Origin: Ligustrum vulgare
Lineage: Eukaryota; Streptophyta; Magnoliopsida; Lamiales; Oleaceae
Direction: 5' to 3'
Assembly: GCA_963555705.1 (NCBI GenBank)
Contig: OY743184.1
Location: 27,118,639 to 27,182,638 of the forward strand
Length of the DNA: 64,000 bases
The position numbers and the translations under genes were made by a program. How positions within the stretch are numbered: the stretch's first letter is position 1; every line of letters begins with the position of its first letter. The notes beneath the pieces were generated by a model. It saw only the letters and a list, made by a program, of their open reading frames with translations. It made no database searches and was not told the origin of the DNA. Below, piece after piece: positions 33,335-45,300 of this stretch.

Positions 33335-35899
33335 ACAAAGCGCTTATTGGGAGACAATCCAACTTCTCTTCCCTTTATTTATTATATTTTATTTACTGCT
33401 TTGCATGTAGTTTTAGGTATTACTTGCAATTTTAGTTGGTTTTCATCATAGCATTGTTGAGTTATCGTAGTTAGCATTCTACCTTATCACCACTTTGAAT
33501 TCATTGTCAATTAAATTCTCACTGATACTTAGTGCATCATGAACACTTTCACATTCTAGCCTAGCTCATGAAATCAAAGATGGATGCATTTTAAGTTTTC
33601 AAAGCACTTAATTCCTTTGAAAATAAAAGCCGATAGTATAGTTAAGTTCATCAAGCATCATCATATTCACTAGCAAAACTTTGAGCCTTAAACATGAAAA
33701 TTATTGTTTGGATGAGTAGGGTGCATGCATCATGAGCCCAATCGGGGTTGAAAATGGAGTCTTACTGAAAAATGGAAAAATTTCGAGTTCATGTCAATCA
33801 TAACCACGTGTCTGCGCAGCATTTATAGCACGTGGCCATGCATATGCCTTAATTCATATGTTGTTACAAGTTTTGCCCACGCGTTCACCAGGTTTTCAAT
33901 TGTGTGGCTGTCCAAGTTTCTTCTGGACAAATTCGACAACTTTAAACATTACTTTAGCCATTTCAATTCATAACTTCATAATACCATTTTCATTCCCCCA
34001 ATGTTGATTTCTCATCCATAACACAATTTTTCAACATTGCATTGCATCAAAATCTAGGCTTTCATCACATTCAAATCATTGAGTAAGGTAAATTCTTTCA
34101 AATTTAAGGGAGTTTTTAAGAAATCTCCAATATTTCCTAAGTATATGACTATTGAAATTCATGATTAATGAAGGTTGGATTAGGCTAGATGTTGGTTGAC
34201 TATGATTGTGCATCAGAATTTGAAAATGTTGGATTGATTCAATTGCCCAAATTTTGTGATTCCCCCTTAAATTCTTCAATGCACACAAGACGTAAAATGT
34301 TTCAATGAATTCTTTATTCGAGTTTTTGCGTATCTTTTTGAATGAGCCTCTTCAATACTTGTTATACATCATATGTTCATCAATCATTCACGTTTTACAC
34401 TTGTTTAAGGCATAAAACTCAAATTTGACATCATTGCACCTCATACATTGCTGTCTCCCCACATCACTGCACCACTGCAAGTCAAAACTGCTTCATGTCA
34501 CCTACTTCACCACATTTTTTCCCGACCCTAACGAACTCCGATTTCTATAAATTTTTAATATGTTGTAGACCAGTTTACATACTTTCATATGCCTGGACAT
34601 GTCTAGGAAAAATTTCACGTTTTCGAGGCAATGTCCGATTCTAAAAATCAGTGGTCACTCATGTCTAAAAATTTAATATTTTTCTATACTCTAGTTTGGG
34701 GGTATCTTATTGTTTCATTTTAGTTTCTATAAGGTGTTTTTGCTACTGATGATTTATTATTTCTTATGTGAAAGGAACACACCTCCTTAAAAAACTCGAA
34801 CCGAACAATGAAGAGCAAGAAAATGATCGGGTCATCCAAGCAACATCAAATTGAGAACCTCAAGTGATGACATTCCATCTCTAAACCCGAGGAGTACCTA
34901 ACCCCTCTCTTATGCATTGTTTTTACTTCTTATATATATTTTGGTATACATTGAGGACAATGTGATTTTCTAATTTGGGGGTGAAAATCTCTTTTATTTG
35001 CTAGTATCTATGCATTCTTGCATAAAAAAACCTTAGAAATTTGAAAAAATTGAAATTTTTTGTTGATTTGTCTACTGCCTATGATATTGTTCGAATTAAA
35101 ATTTTCCATTAGTTAGAACATTGGACAACATTTAAACCCGAGTTTTCATTGAAATTGCTTATCCATGTTAAACTTCATAAAAATGAGCACATAGCCATGT
35201 CAGATTATTGCTTGTGTAGGAAGGTACCTAGCATGTGTGGGGGTATTTGTCATGCAATCTGACCTAGGATTGGTTTTATAATCCCTAACCTTAGATCTAT
35301 AGTCATCCTGATCTTTTAACTTAGTAACCAAATATGCTCAAGTATAGTTTGGGGATGAAAATGTTAGTATGAGTATGCATGATTGGTTGAGGGTTTGAAG
35401 TTCCTAAATTTTATCTTTGGTTGTATGGGTTTTTAGTCAACGAATATAAGCCAGCACTAGCTAAATATATTGATATTACTCTTATTCTTCTCTTTATAAC
35501 CTTTTTTACTCGAGCAATTAAACTTTTAAGGGTATTAAAATCTGTACCATGAATTCATATGAGTTGGAAGTTTTCAGCCCAAAACTCGTTATATGGATCA
35601 ATTAAAACGCTTAAGGAAGAGAGGACTTACACATAAGATGCTATTCCATTTTTTACTTTTCTCTATAACTTTGTAACTCGGGTAATTAAGTCTTTAAGGG
35701 CTCCCAGAACCTGATGCTCTAAAGTCATCTGATTTGAGAGTCTCTGGCCCAAAGCTTGCTACAAGGATTACAAAGAAAGCAAAAGAGAAAAGTATTGTAG
35801 AAAGATGAGGAAAAGACAAAAGGCATAAAAAAAGTCGTCTATTCATAACAAAGTGCTTGGTATAAAATTTGAGACTGAAATCTTGTAGGTTGGGGGTGA
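33335..35899 (+). mobile_element. 3' spacer of the Athila/Tat-type element
   Basis: Non-coding. It contains the TTGAGGACAATGT ... AATTTGGGGGTG sentence (34952-34984) common at the 3' side of Athila/Tat elements. The same order of blocks occurs in the second copy at 45460-48316, for example the AAGCGCTTATTGGGAGACAA block (33340) against GAACGCTTGTTGGGAGGCAA (45474). Confidence 0.7.
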
Positions 35900-38877
35900 T
35901 GATGAGATTCGAAGCGCGGAATTGAACGCCGGAAAGTTCCGAACCCAGGTTGTGGATGGACGGATGAATCATGACCCGATATTCACAACGCGATGGCTCG
36001 ACGATGCGGAATAAAGAACCACGACTTTCGAAACGCCACAAAGATTTGCCCAATCTCCCTGATAAGTCTCTGATTTGAACGCCAAAAATATTCTAGCAAA
36101 TATTTGATAAGTTCGATATTTGAACGCCACAAGAATTGAAATCTTGATAAGTTCTTAGAGAATAAAAGGAATCCACCTTTTAACGAGTAAAACACTCAAA
36201 ATGTTTATTCAATAATCAAAGTCTGAATTACAATAAATGGAAAAAGCGTATAAATAAGCAAAATAAAACCCTAGTCGCTAATTTACTCAAAATAGAATTC
36301 TAATTAGACTAAAATTCTAAAATATGCAAACAAATAATTAAAAACAAAATTTAACCTAAAAATACGCAAAAACCCTAATTTTCATCTGCATAATTGACTT
36401 GTTGTTTTGAAGCCCCAAATGATGGAATTTGACCATAAAATCAGTCGGCTCAAGGGCTTTAGCCCATGAGTTTTGCTTAGTGGCCCATTTCTACTCGAAA
36501 AACACATATTATGCATCTAATTCCGACATGGTTGACTGGATTGCACTTTTATTTGGCTTGAATATTTAACTTTTTCCGTCAAGCCTGCTATGACTCCGAT
36601 TGTCGAGGGTCCGGAACACATCATACCCTCCTTCTTTAGGATGATTCGTCCCGAATCATAGCTTTGTTCCTGTTGTTCACTTCACCTGGATCAAACGGAA
36701 AATTATTGCTTCCATGTCATGAGTTCAATAAATTAAGCTCCTTTGATCGGAAAACATGGAAGAGATGGAGCTTGAACTCCTTTTGCCATATGTAGTGTGG
36801 TTGAAGCTTCCAAACATAATTAACCTGCAAAAAAGATTTAAACAAAATGGGGAGGGACATGTTAGCTTCATGAGGTACAAGGTATGGATCCTTGTATTCA
36901 TGATAAACCACCACTAACTCCACTTCTTGAACCACGAGGCTCTTCTCTTGGCCTCTTTTCTCTTTTACAACTTCTTGTTCAATTTTTTCATCTTCAAACT
37001 CAACCACATCTCCTAACTCCACAATTTTATCACCATGCTCGTGCACTACCTCATCACTACCCAAATGTGGATCTTCCAATTCAACGCTCAAATCTTGAAC
37101 TTCCACCTCAACTCCCAATTCATTCCTCTCATCATCAACAATTTCATTTTTAATCACTTCCTTACTACCCAACTCCACATTTTCCTCATCAAATTTTGGA
37201 TTTTGATTATCTGTTTTTAATTTAAACTCCCCCTCCTTCTTTTCAATATCCTTATCCTCATGATGCCTCCTATTATACCACTTTTCACTCTCCTTCCTTA
37301 TCCTCCGTGAATCTTCTAGTGCTTCCTCTAATGTCAACCCATATAGTACGCATGTTTTCCCTTTCTTAAGGAATTGGTATATGTGCATACTTTTATCATA
37401 AACAGCCTCCCTCCTACGTTTCCAAGGTTTTCCCAATAAAATATGATAAGATTTCAATGGCACTACATCACACCATACATCCTCACTATACCTTCCCTGG
37501 GTGATAGGCACTAGAACTTGTTTGGTTACTTTGAAATTCCCAAACTCCCTCATTCACGTCATCCTATAAGGTTTATAGTGTGGTTCTAGGGGCAATCCTA
37601 ATTTTTCAACCACGGTGCTACTAACGAAATTAGTAAAGTACTTTCCATTAATCGCCAAACTGCACCCCTTATGATCCACATAACATCTAATTTGGAATAA
37701 ACAGCCCGGATCATAATACATTCCTTATGTGACGTTAAAAAAAATTCAAGAATGAAGAAGATTTAGACATCAAATAGCAAGAATGACTTTTATTGACTTG
37801 GAAGGAAATAAATATCAAGAATTTTAAAGAAACTCAAGAAAGTGGTTCTTGAAGTTTGGAATGATTTTTTTTTTTTTTTTAACAATGGATGAATTTTCGG
37901 AAAATAATTTTTTTTATATAAATCCGAAAATTCGACATGAACGCGACAAAACAAACGGAACTTAATTTGGATAAGAATTAAGCAAAACAAACACTTTTAA
38001 AATTTTTTTGGAACGATTTTCTGGATTAAAGACTCAACAAACTCAAGAAGAACGGAAAAAAAACTGAAAACAAAATACTCAACAAGATATGAATGATTTT
38101 TATGGGACTCGATGATAAACATAAAAATCAAACTGGATAGAAAAACCTGAATTCAGAGTCCAGCTCTGATACCAGATGATGAGATTCGAAGCGCGGAATT
38201 GAATGCCGGAAAGTTTCGAACCCAGGTTGTGGATGGATGGATGAATCATGACCCGATATTCACGACGCGATGACTCGAGATGCGGAATAAAGAACCACGA
38301 CTTTCGAAACGCCACAAGGATTTGCCCAATCTCCCTGATAAGTCTCTGATTTGAACGTCACAAATATTCTAGCAAATATTTGATAAGTTCGATATTTGAA
38401 CGCCACAAGAATTGAAATCTTGATAAGTTCTTGGAGAATAAAAGGAATCCACCTTTTAACGAGTAAAACACTCAAAATGTTTATTCAATAATCAAAGTCT
38501 GAATTACAATAAATGGAAAAAGCGTATAAATAAGCAAAATAAAACCCTAGTCGCTAATTTACTCAAAATAGAATTCTAATTAGACTAAAATTCTAAAATA
38601 TGCAAACAAATAATTAAAAACAAAATTTAACCTAAAAATACGCAAAAACCCTAATTTTCGTCTGCATAATTGACTTACTGTTTTGGCCATAAAATCAGTC
38701 GGTTCAAGGGCTTTGGCCTATGAGTTTTGCTTAGTGGCCCATTTTTACTCGAAAAACACATATTATGCATCTAATTCCGACATGGTTGACTGGATTGCAC
38801 TTTTATTTGGCTTGAATATTTAACTTTTTCCGTCAAGCCTGCTATGACTTCGATTGTCGATGGTCCGGAACACATCA
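35900..38877 (-). mobile_element. Deleted Ty3/gypsy element nested in the Athila spacer
   Basis: The LTRs are 35900-36623 (724 bp) and 38177-38877 (701 bp). Both run TGATGAG ... ACACATCA, and a 23-bp deletion near 36408/38682 explains most of the length difference. The primer site TGGTATCAGAGC is on the minus strand (38163-38174), and a purine tract lies next to 36623. The target duplication is GGTGA/GGTGT (one mismatch). The interior keeps only a protease-region fragment. It is related in design to the larger element at 54984-61711. Confidence 0.85.
36717..37740 (-). pseudogene. Gypsy protease-to-linker fragment
   Basis: The minus strand reads CYVDHKGCSLAINGKYFTNF near 37690, then, after a stop, REFGNFKVTKQVLVPIT and CDVVPLKSYHILLGKPW. 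This is the retropepsin C-terminal half, comparable to VKVNKQVLINL and CDVVPVHAGHILLGRPW in the 54984-61711 element. A long Glu/Val/Asp-rich linker of about 130 residues (37270-36890) follows, and the frame ends at 36717 in unrelated sequence. RT, RNase H and integrase have been deleted. The 278-codon open frame is a relic, not a host gene. Confidence 0.7.
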
Positions 38878-39370
38878 GGTGTGAATTGGGAATTGATTGC
38901 CATTGACTTCTTATTGTAGAATTATCTAATTCGTGGAAAAATGCAATATACAAATGTTCAGAAACCACAATAGAGGGAACCTCGCGATATGAGAGAAAAG
39001 TATAATTAGGTTGTGATCATAAACGAGAGACGTAAGAAGGCATGAAAAGAAAATTATTGTTTGACCACATTAGATTCAGGCTTAATTGCAGATTAAATCT
39101 CACTATGTTAGGTATATTTTTATATGTTTGTGCACGTGATTCTGACTATTCACACACACGTAAAGGTGAGCATCAGATAAGTAGAATAAATGTTTTTATA
39201 TTGTTTAGTTCTCTTTCCAAAGTGTACTTTTTATTTGAACACGAGACAATATGGCAAGCAAGTTGATAGTTTTTTTTTTTTTTTAATTCTTTGTTCTTTA
39301 GTTCGTTTGACATTTATATTTTAATTTTAGTTTGTTCGAGGATGAACAAGAATTCTAGTTTGGGCATATT

Positions 39371-40860
39371 TGATTAATATATTTTATACATTTATTTATA
39401 TGTCAAAATTAATGTATTATATTGTCGTTCAAGAATACATTCCACCTAATTTTTTATTATTTGGTTTTATATCAAAATTTATCCCAAAATCAGAAGAATG
39501 AAATAACTGTGGGAAATAATAAGCAATTGAATGATAATTGGAGCTAAATTGCACAAATCGGGAGTTGATGAGGTTAACTGGGAAACATATGTGGAGCTAA
39601 AGTGGAAGAAATCAGAAGTTTGATAACCTAATTAAAGAAGTTGAGAGTCGAAATGAGTTAGTTGAATAGATTCAGAAATTCAAGGGCTCAATTGGTCAAA
39701 TCAGAACTTTAAGGACTTACTAGCAATAAAAGAATAGGGATCTACTTAAATGCCATGCAAAAGTTGAAATTGCGCTGGAGATACAAAGCCACGCGGTCGT
39801 GCCTAATAAAACTGCATGGTTGCACGCTGGTCATTTAAATAGGCAGACTTCAAACACGAATGCCACGCGGCCGTAACACTATCAACCACGCGACTGCGCA
39901 ACTTTCCGAGTGGGCCGTTGGAATTTTCACTTGGATTTTGACATAATTCTCTCCTAATTCAACTAGGTTCTTCATCCTATATACAATTCACGAGGCAAAA
40001 AATAGGAGCTTTGCCCAGCCTTTAAACGACGCTTAGAGCACTTTTACACATTATTCTTGTGAGATCAAAGCAAGCACAGAGTGAGAGAATTGGAGATTAT
40101 AAAAGGCGAATCAACTTTTTGATGCAATACTTCTTTTTTTCATTGTTAATTTGATTAACTCCAAACATATTTTCATATTTTTACAGCGTTTTATATTTAA
40201 TTGTGACGAACACCTAATTTTCTAGTTGGGACAAACGATGTAACCTAGTTTATTACTATTAATTTGATAATTTTAGTTTTGTATATATGTTGCATGTGTT
40301 GATTTTATTTTGTGCTTAATGCTTGAATAACTCGATCACTTATTCATTGATTTTATGAATTGTTTTCATAATCTGAGAGTTGAGTTAACAATTTAGATCG
40401 TAGAATAAAATTCAGTAATTGAATAAGGTAGACATACACTTTTGTTATTAATGCAGTGTTTATTTGAATTCTTATGATTCTTTCACTTAATTAAGAAATA
40501 ATTCTGACCCTCCATAAAGGTGAAATTTCAATGTATATTCGTATATTTGACCGATCACATCTATATAAATAAAAACTAGAGGAATGAAATTAATAGTATT
40601 TGCTACGGTGAAATAGTGCGTCCCAACACTTTTATTATCAGTTTAGAAAACATAAATTTTCTATTTTACATTTAGAAAGTCAATTTCTCATTTTAAATTT
40701 AGTTTAAAATCATCATTCGATTGTTCAAATAGAGTTGAGACCTAACATATTTCAGTACTTAATTACAATCCTCATGAAACGATAATTCGGACTCTTATGT
40801 CAACTTTATTACTTGTCACGATTCGTACACTTGTATAGACTGTGCATTTTAGCGTGAACA
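39371..40860 (+). repeat. 3' LTR of the Athila/Tat-type element
   Basis: 1490 bp. It is preceded by the TTCGAGGATGAACAAGAATT and TAGTTTGGGC sentence of the polypurine side. Block order matches the left LTR. Confidence 0.85.
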
Positions 40861-41011
40861 AAGCATGCTACAAAATCTTTCATATGAGAAACAAAATCTA
40901 GCCTCGATTTGGTTTAGCTAAAAAAGTTGATAAAGTCTAAGTGAAAGTCAAGATTTAATTTTAATTATACATTTCATGAGATTTATAACTTTTCAATCAC
41001 ATATTTTATTA
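40861..41011. other. Short intergenic stretch
   Basis: The right flank of the Athila element. No feature seen. Confidence 0.5.
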
Positions 41012-41274
41012 CTCCATTTGTCCCATTTATATATGTTTGCTTAACTTTTCACACAGATTAAGAAAACATATTTAATGTTAATGAAAAAGTAATTTTTGTT
41101 AAGAAAATTTCTAACTTACCCTTATTAATATTAAAACTATTATTATTGAAAGTAATAAATAAGGATATATTAGTAAACAAACAAAAGAAATACTTTTCAA
41201 TAAAAAAACAAGCCTATATAATTGAGACAAGAAAAAAAAGGGAAAGAAAGCCTATATAAATGGAACGGAGAGAG
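41012..41274. mobile_element. Stowaway-like MITE, TA target site
   Basis: CTCCATTTGTCCCATTTATA at the left pairs with TATAAATGGAACGGAGAGAG at the right. TA flanks it (41010-41011 and 41275-41276). 263 bp, non-coding. Confidence 0.88.
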
Positions 41275-42173
41275 TAATTTTTATTTTCATCAAAATATAT
41301 TAAGATTCATGTTATAACTAAAACAAGGAACATCTCACGATTAACCAACTTCACAAAGATTCTAGGGCAAGGGTTGGTGAGGGCCTTATCGTGTAGGCTA
41401 CACTCTTTTTTCCACCATATATGTTGCCAATATTCTATGCTATTTTGGACTAAAAGATCAAATTGTACTTTTGGATGTTGACACCTCTTTTTAAAGATAA
41501 AGAAAATAGAAGAATCGTTAACCACTAAAAAAAATTAAAGAATAAATTGTACATGTGGTCCTCAATGTTTCACCCTTTTTGCATTTCTTAATCTTACATT
41601 TATCTTCTTGACATTTTCTATTTAACTTTCTATTATATTAGTATTTTCATTTCATACATTTCATCCAATAACCTGAAGAGAGAATTTTCTATCAAAACTA
41701 AGTAAACCATAAAATTATATCAAGAGAAGAAAATAAAATGAGGAAAATAATCAACTTTTTCCCTAGACAATATATATGATATCTACTGACACAAAAACAC
41801 CTTCTCAAAGATAGACACAATAAACATGACTATGTTTAGTTAGATATTATTTAAATACAAATTCCACACTAATTAATTTATAGACTTATATAGGACAGAG
41901 CACATTTTTGTGCTTTCATGTGAGGCGAAACTTGCCTTTTAACACAACCAAACGTGCTCTAATGCATATATGTATAATAAGTTGGCAGAAGGAAAATCAA
42001 AAAGAAAAGAAAGTTATTTATAAATGATGTAATTAGCATAGATACTCATGAACACCGACGCTATATCATACCAATCAATTGGTGAATAACATATTTAATT
42101 TATCCACCAATGAATTAATATGCCATAGATGAGCATTGGTGCTCATTAGATCACTCCTTATATTATAATTAAG
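41275..42173. other. Intergenic sequence without recognised feature
   Basis: About 900 bp of AT-rich DNA. It includes words typical of MITE-rich DNA (ACAACCAAACGTGCTC near 41945) but no defined element. Confidence 0.5.
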
Positions 42174-42378
42174 CCTATGTTTGGTAAATATTTGTTTATA
42201 AACGAACACGTGTCAATATCTCATTGAACAATTTTTCTGAAAAGTTAACAATTTTGACTGATGAAAGATTTTCACCCACCATTTTTTCTTTTTAAACAAA
42301 ATGTACCAAATTAATTATCTATTGACACGTCACTATTTATAAAACAAAATTTATAAACAAAGTTCTACCAAGCATAGG
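42174..42378. mobile_element. Small inverted-repeat element at the 3' end of the DUF7950 gene
   Basis: CCTATGTTTGGTA at the left pairs with TACCAAGCATAGG at the right, with further pairing inside (GTTTATAAA; ACGTGTCAATA against TATTGACACGT). 205 bp, non-coding. It begins only 18 bp beyond the stop codon of the minus-strand gene, so it probably forms most of that gene's 3' UTR. Confidence 0.6.
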
Positions 42379-42395
42379 GTCAATTCATATACCTT

Positions 42396-43331
42396 CTAAA
42401 GGCCTAAACTTAGTTCGGCCTTTAAATCCATTTTCCATGCAAAACCTCCAAATTCCATTCTCCAAACATCACATGGCACTTTTCTTGTACACTTGCGTCC
42501 ATTCCTATTAAACTCAACCCTCAATCTGCATGCAAATTCTGGCAAAAAATAGGGCGCACTTTTTTCTTTAATCACTAAATATACCTCAAATTGACGTGCT
42601 GCTGATTCTTGATTTTCTTCACCCAGTACCATCTTCTTGTAGGCCTCATTAACCCATAATACATTGTTCGAATTGTCGGATACAAACCCGGGATTTGTCT
42701 CTATATGAAGATTACTGAGCTTTTCTTTGTCTGAAAACCCTAACCCTATTCCTTCCATGATCGTATCTGTAAAACATTCTATGTTAATCCATGTTTCGAT
42801 GACATAAATGCCTTCTTTTTCTTCGTGACGAGCCCTAATCATATTCTTTTGTGATTCATCCAGTCCACGCTCAACCTCTACTCTCCGACACATTGAGGGA
42901 TCCATCTTATGATCATATGTCAAACCGTCTCGAGTTTTTCCATTGCCATCTTCAAGCAGAAAATCCCTTCTCAAAAAATTCTCTTTAAGACTCGATCTCT
43001 CTGGCAAAAGTTGAAGTGTCACCATACTGTTTTCCGATGGCCTATCTTGATTTCCTAATTCGTTAGCAGGTTCAGATTTCCTTCTTCTTTTCTTGCACTG
43101 ATCATTATTCTGCCCGCGCCTCCCCCGAACCCTAACGTACTTTCTCTTTGCTCTTCCATTTTTTGTAGTTTTATCTTGCAAAATAGCCCTGGAAATAGCT
43201 TCTCCGCCGGTGGGTTTCGGTGCAATTGGCCGGAATTTGGGCATTATTATACTACTTACGACAGACTTATCAGATGCAATCTGTGGTGTTCTTGAGGTAC
43301 ACCACCCACCAATACCCCGCATCGACTTCAA
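42396..43331 (-). CDS. DUF7950-domain protein, intact single-exon host gene
   Basis: This is a plant-specific nuclear-type protein of unknown biochemical role. The ORF is 311 codons long and undisturbed. Residues 33-40 (FRPIAPKP) are the family's N-terminal motif. Residues 61-86 are a strongly basic, NLS-like stretch. The conserved C-terminal domain covers about 174-311: ETWINIECFTD, NPGFVSD, VLWVNEAYKKMV and finally CDVWRMEFGGFAWKMDLKAE. The family is usually intronless, as here. Start: the TATATA box at 43353-43359 is only about 25 bp before the first ATG (43331), and homologues begin near the GGWC motif, so Met4 (43322) is the more likely start, giving 308 aa. The upstream neighbour is copia-like debris and a MITE sits in the 3' end. 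It is the only clearly intact ordinary host gene in the window. Confidence 0.88.
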   Translation of the reverse strand: MKSMRGIGGWCTSRTPQIASDKSVVSSIIMPKFRPIAPKPTGGEAISRAILQDKTTKNGRAKRKYVRVRGRRGQNNDQCKKRRRKSEPANELGNQDRPSENSMVTLQLLPERSSLKENFLRRDFLLEDGNGKTRDGLTYDHKMDPSMCRRVEVERGLDESQKNMIRARHEEKEGIYVIETWINIECFTDTIMEGIGLGFSDKEKLSNLHIETNPGFVSDNSNNVLWVNEAYKKMVLGEENQESAARQFEVYLVIKEKSAPYFLPEFACRLRVEFNRNGRKCTRKVPCDVWRMEFGGFAWKMDLKAELSLGL

Positions 43332-43352
43332 TCAACAACCCTTCTCTTTCTC

Positions 43353-43359
43353 TATATAT
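43353..43359 (-). promoter_or_regulatory. TATA box of the DUF7950 gene
   Basis: TATATAG on the minus strand is followed by AGAAAGAGAAGGGTTG, a purine-rich leader, before the start codons at 43331 and 43322. Confidence 0.55.
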
Positions 43360-43460
43360 GTGTGTGTTTATCGGGAGAAAATGAACAAGGTGAGCTGTGA
43401 ACAATATAGTGACACATATATGGACATGAAGATACTTGATTGGCTATAGATTGTGTGGGC

Positions 43461-45300
43461 CCCACTTATAGAGAGCCCACTAAAGTAAAAATTGTTCTGC
43501 TCGTGGGACCCAATATGAACCATTCAAACCTTGCGAACTGTCGAGCACTGCAGTGGATAAGGGGACACCTAGCAATCCTGGTGTTTTGAACTAGTGAAGC
43601 GGAAAGGTCCAGAACAAGGACACGTATTTGATGTCTGTAACAGTTGAAAAAATTTAAGTTTAACTGCTTTCACGCGCACGAACAGCAATTGGCTGGAACG
43701 AAGCTAAATGGATAACATTTGCCCAGTGAACAGTGTCAAGAATCAGATCGCACGTACCAGTTTAACAGTTTAACTAGAAAATCAATTATTCAAAACTCAG
43801 TGGAAAGCCGAATTGGATGATTAGACCTCATAAAAAGAACACCTGAACCAGTTAATTCAATCTTATACTGTGCAAAACGGGACCTTATGGTGACACCAAT
43901 GATAGAGGCTCAATTACAATCGACTCGCACACCGCAACGAATTCCAAACTTTTAAGCTCGACTCACAATCACCAACACCAACACCGCCAATGTTCCACGA
44001 TCAAATGCCCACAAAGGAAAATCTCACATCCACATAATTGAAATCTCCCACACAAGGAGTAGATGGTAAGTAGCACTCGCAAAGCGGAGAAGAAGAACTC
44101 GGCTACCTCTCATTCTTACACATCAACAATGGTTGCCCACAAGGGGCCTCACAAGGAGAAAAACATGGCTGTCCCTTTTCTCTCTACTACCACACAACTT
44201 GAACACAAAATTTGGGAAAAGACATACATATGGGCAACCAGGAATATTGCAAATTAAAAATGGACCAAGAATACACAATGGCCAATCCTATAAATGGGCC
44301 TAAACACTTAACGGTCCATGAGCAACTAATACCCATATATTGTTGCTTCCAACAGCCCATTCAGTAATGGATCGAGCCTTTAATTTGGGTTCCGATTTGT
44401 AGTGGAAATTCGATCAACGACCGAAGCCTATGAAACAAAACTCAACGATTAATATCATAGCCTTCGAAACTTATTGGTTATCAACAAAACCCAATAAATC
44501 TCCACATTGATAACAAATATAACCGCAAGCCAAAAACAAAATTTAGCACTTGCCTAATCAAGGTAATCCATTAAAAAATAAGAATTCACATAACATACAA
44601 ATGTCTTACATCCGAAACTTAACTATATAATCACCAAGCACAAAGGTCAATACTCTGTACCACCAAAAATACAAAGTGAACAAGCCATGCACTTACTCCT
44701 CACTAGCAAGTAAAACACTTCAGACAAAATAATAGAAGTTATTCCAAAGATAATATAAATATTTTAAACCCATACACGTGTCAATCAAGAGCATATTACA
44801 CAAATTTATTAGTGAGACTACACATGCGGGAGAAACACACCAAAAGGGTAAAACATATCTTTTCAATAAGTTCTTCATACAGAGAACGTAAAATTAGCGC
44901 TAAGTTAATCAAATCCCTACACATGCAACAAATGCAAATGACTCCCAAAAACGACCACCCTATCCTATTCCGTGTAGCTCGCATCTTGAGAACACATCTC
45001 TCATCTCATCGTCAACCATGCTTAATAGAATGCTCAACCCTCATGTCTCACTGGTAATTCACTAAGATCCTAGAATTGTGGAATGTTCCTCTCTCACTAC
45101 ATCACACCTATCAACCTAAATGGATAATTGGTCTCACCTAATAGAAGTGATAGGAGTGTCTTTCTCACTCCGCATGATCAAGATTTAACAGATAGAGGAT
45201 TTCTGGGAGCAGTCTCAAAAAGGGGGGAAAATCCACAAAGGAAATACCAAACACACATTTAATCATTAGTAATGAAGAAATGATTGAAGTCTACATATTG
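43461..45300 (-). mobile_element. Copia-like debris, including an LTR beginning near 44355
   Basis: On the minus strand an LTR-like sequence starts TGTTGGAAGCAACAATATAT at 44355 and runs to about 43545. Its middle (43920-44090) recurs, diverged, at 54425-54560 (TGGTGATTGTGRGTCGAGCT and TTTGTGGGMRTTT words), so it is a dispersed repeat. 44360-45300 is further non-coding AT-rich DNA. Its open frames at 44796-45057 on both strands have no recognisable product. Target duplications and the second LTR were not found. Confidence 0.35.

Larger units (their letters stand above)
29288..40860 (+). mobile_element. Old Athila/Tat-type Ty3/gypsy element, non-autonomous, with nested gypsy insertion
   Basis: The left LTR is 29288-30845 and the right LTR 39371-40860. 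Both begin TGATWA and end TTTAGCGTGAACA, with a primer site next to the left one. The interior holds decayed gag and protease but no reverse transcriptase, RNase H or integrase, followed by the long 3' spacer typical of this group. A second element (35900-38877) is inserted in the spacer. CAAAG occurs directly before the left LTR and overlaps the right end (CAAAG at 40859-40863), so the target duplication is ambiguous. The LTRs differ by many substitutions and indels, so insertion is old. Confidence 0.85.

Noticed and set aside
36717..37553. 278-codon open frame as a possible host gene
   Set aside because: Its N-terminal part is the C-terminal half of a gypsy protease and it lies between two matching LTRs; the acidic remainder is the polyprotein linker.
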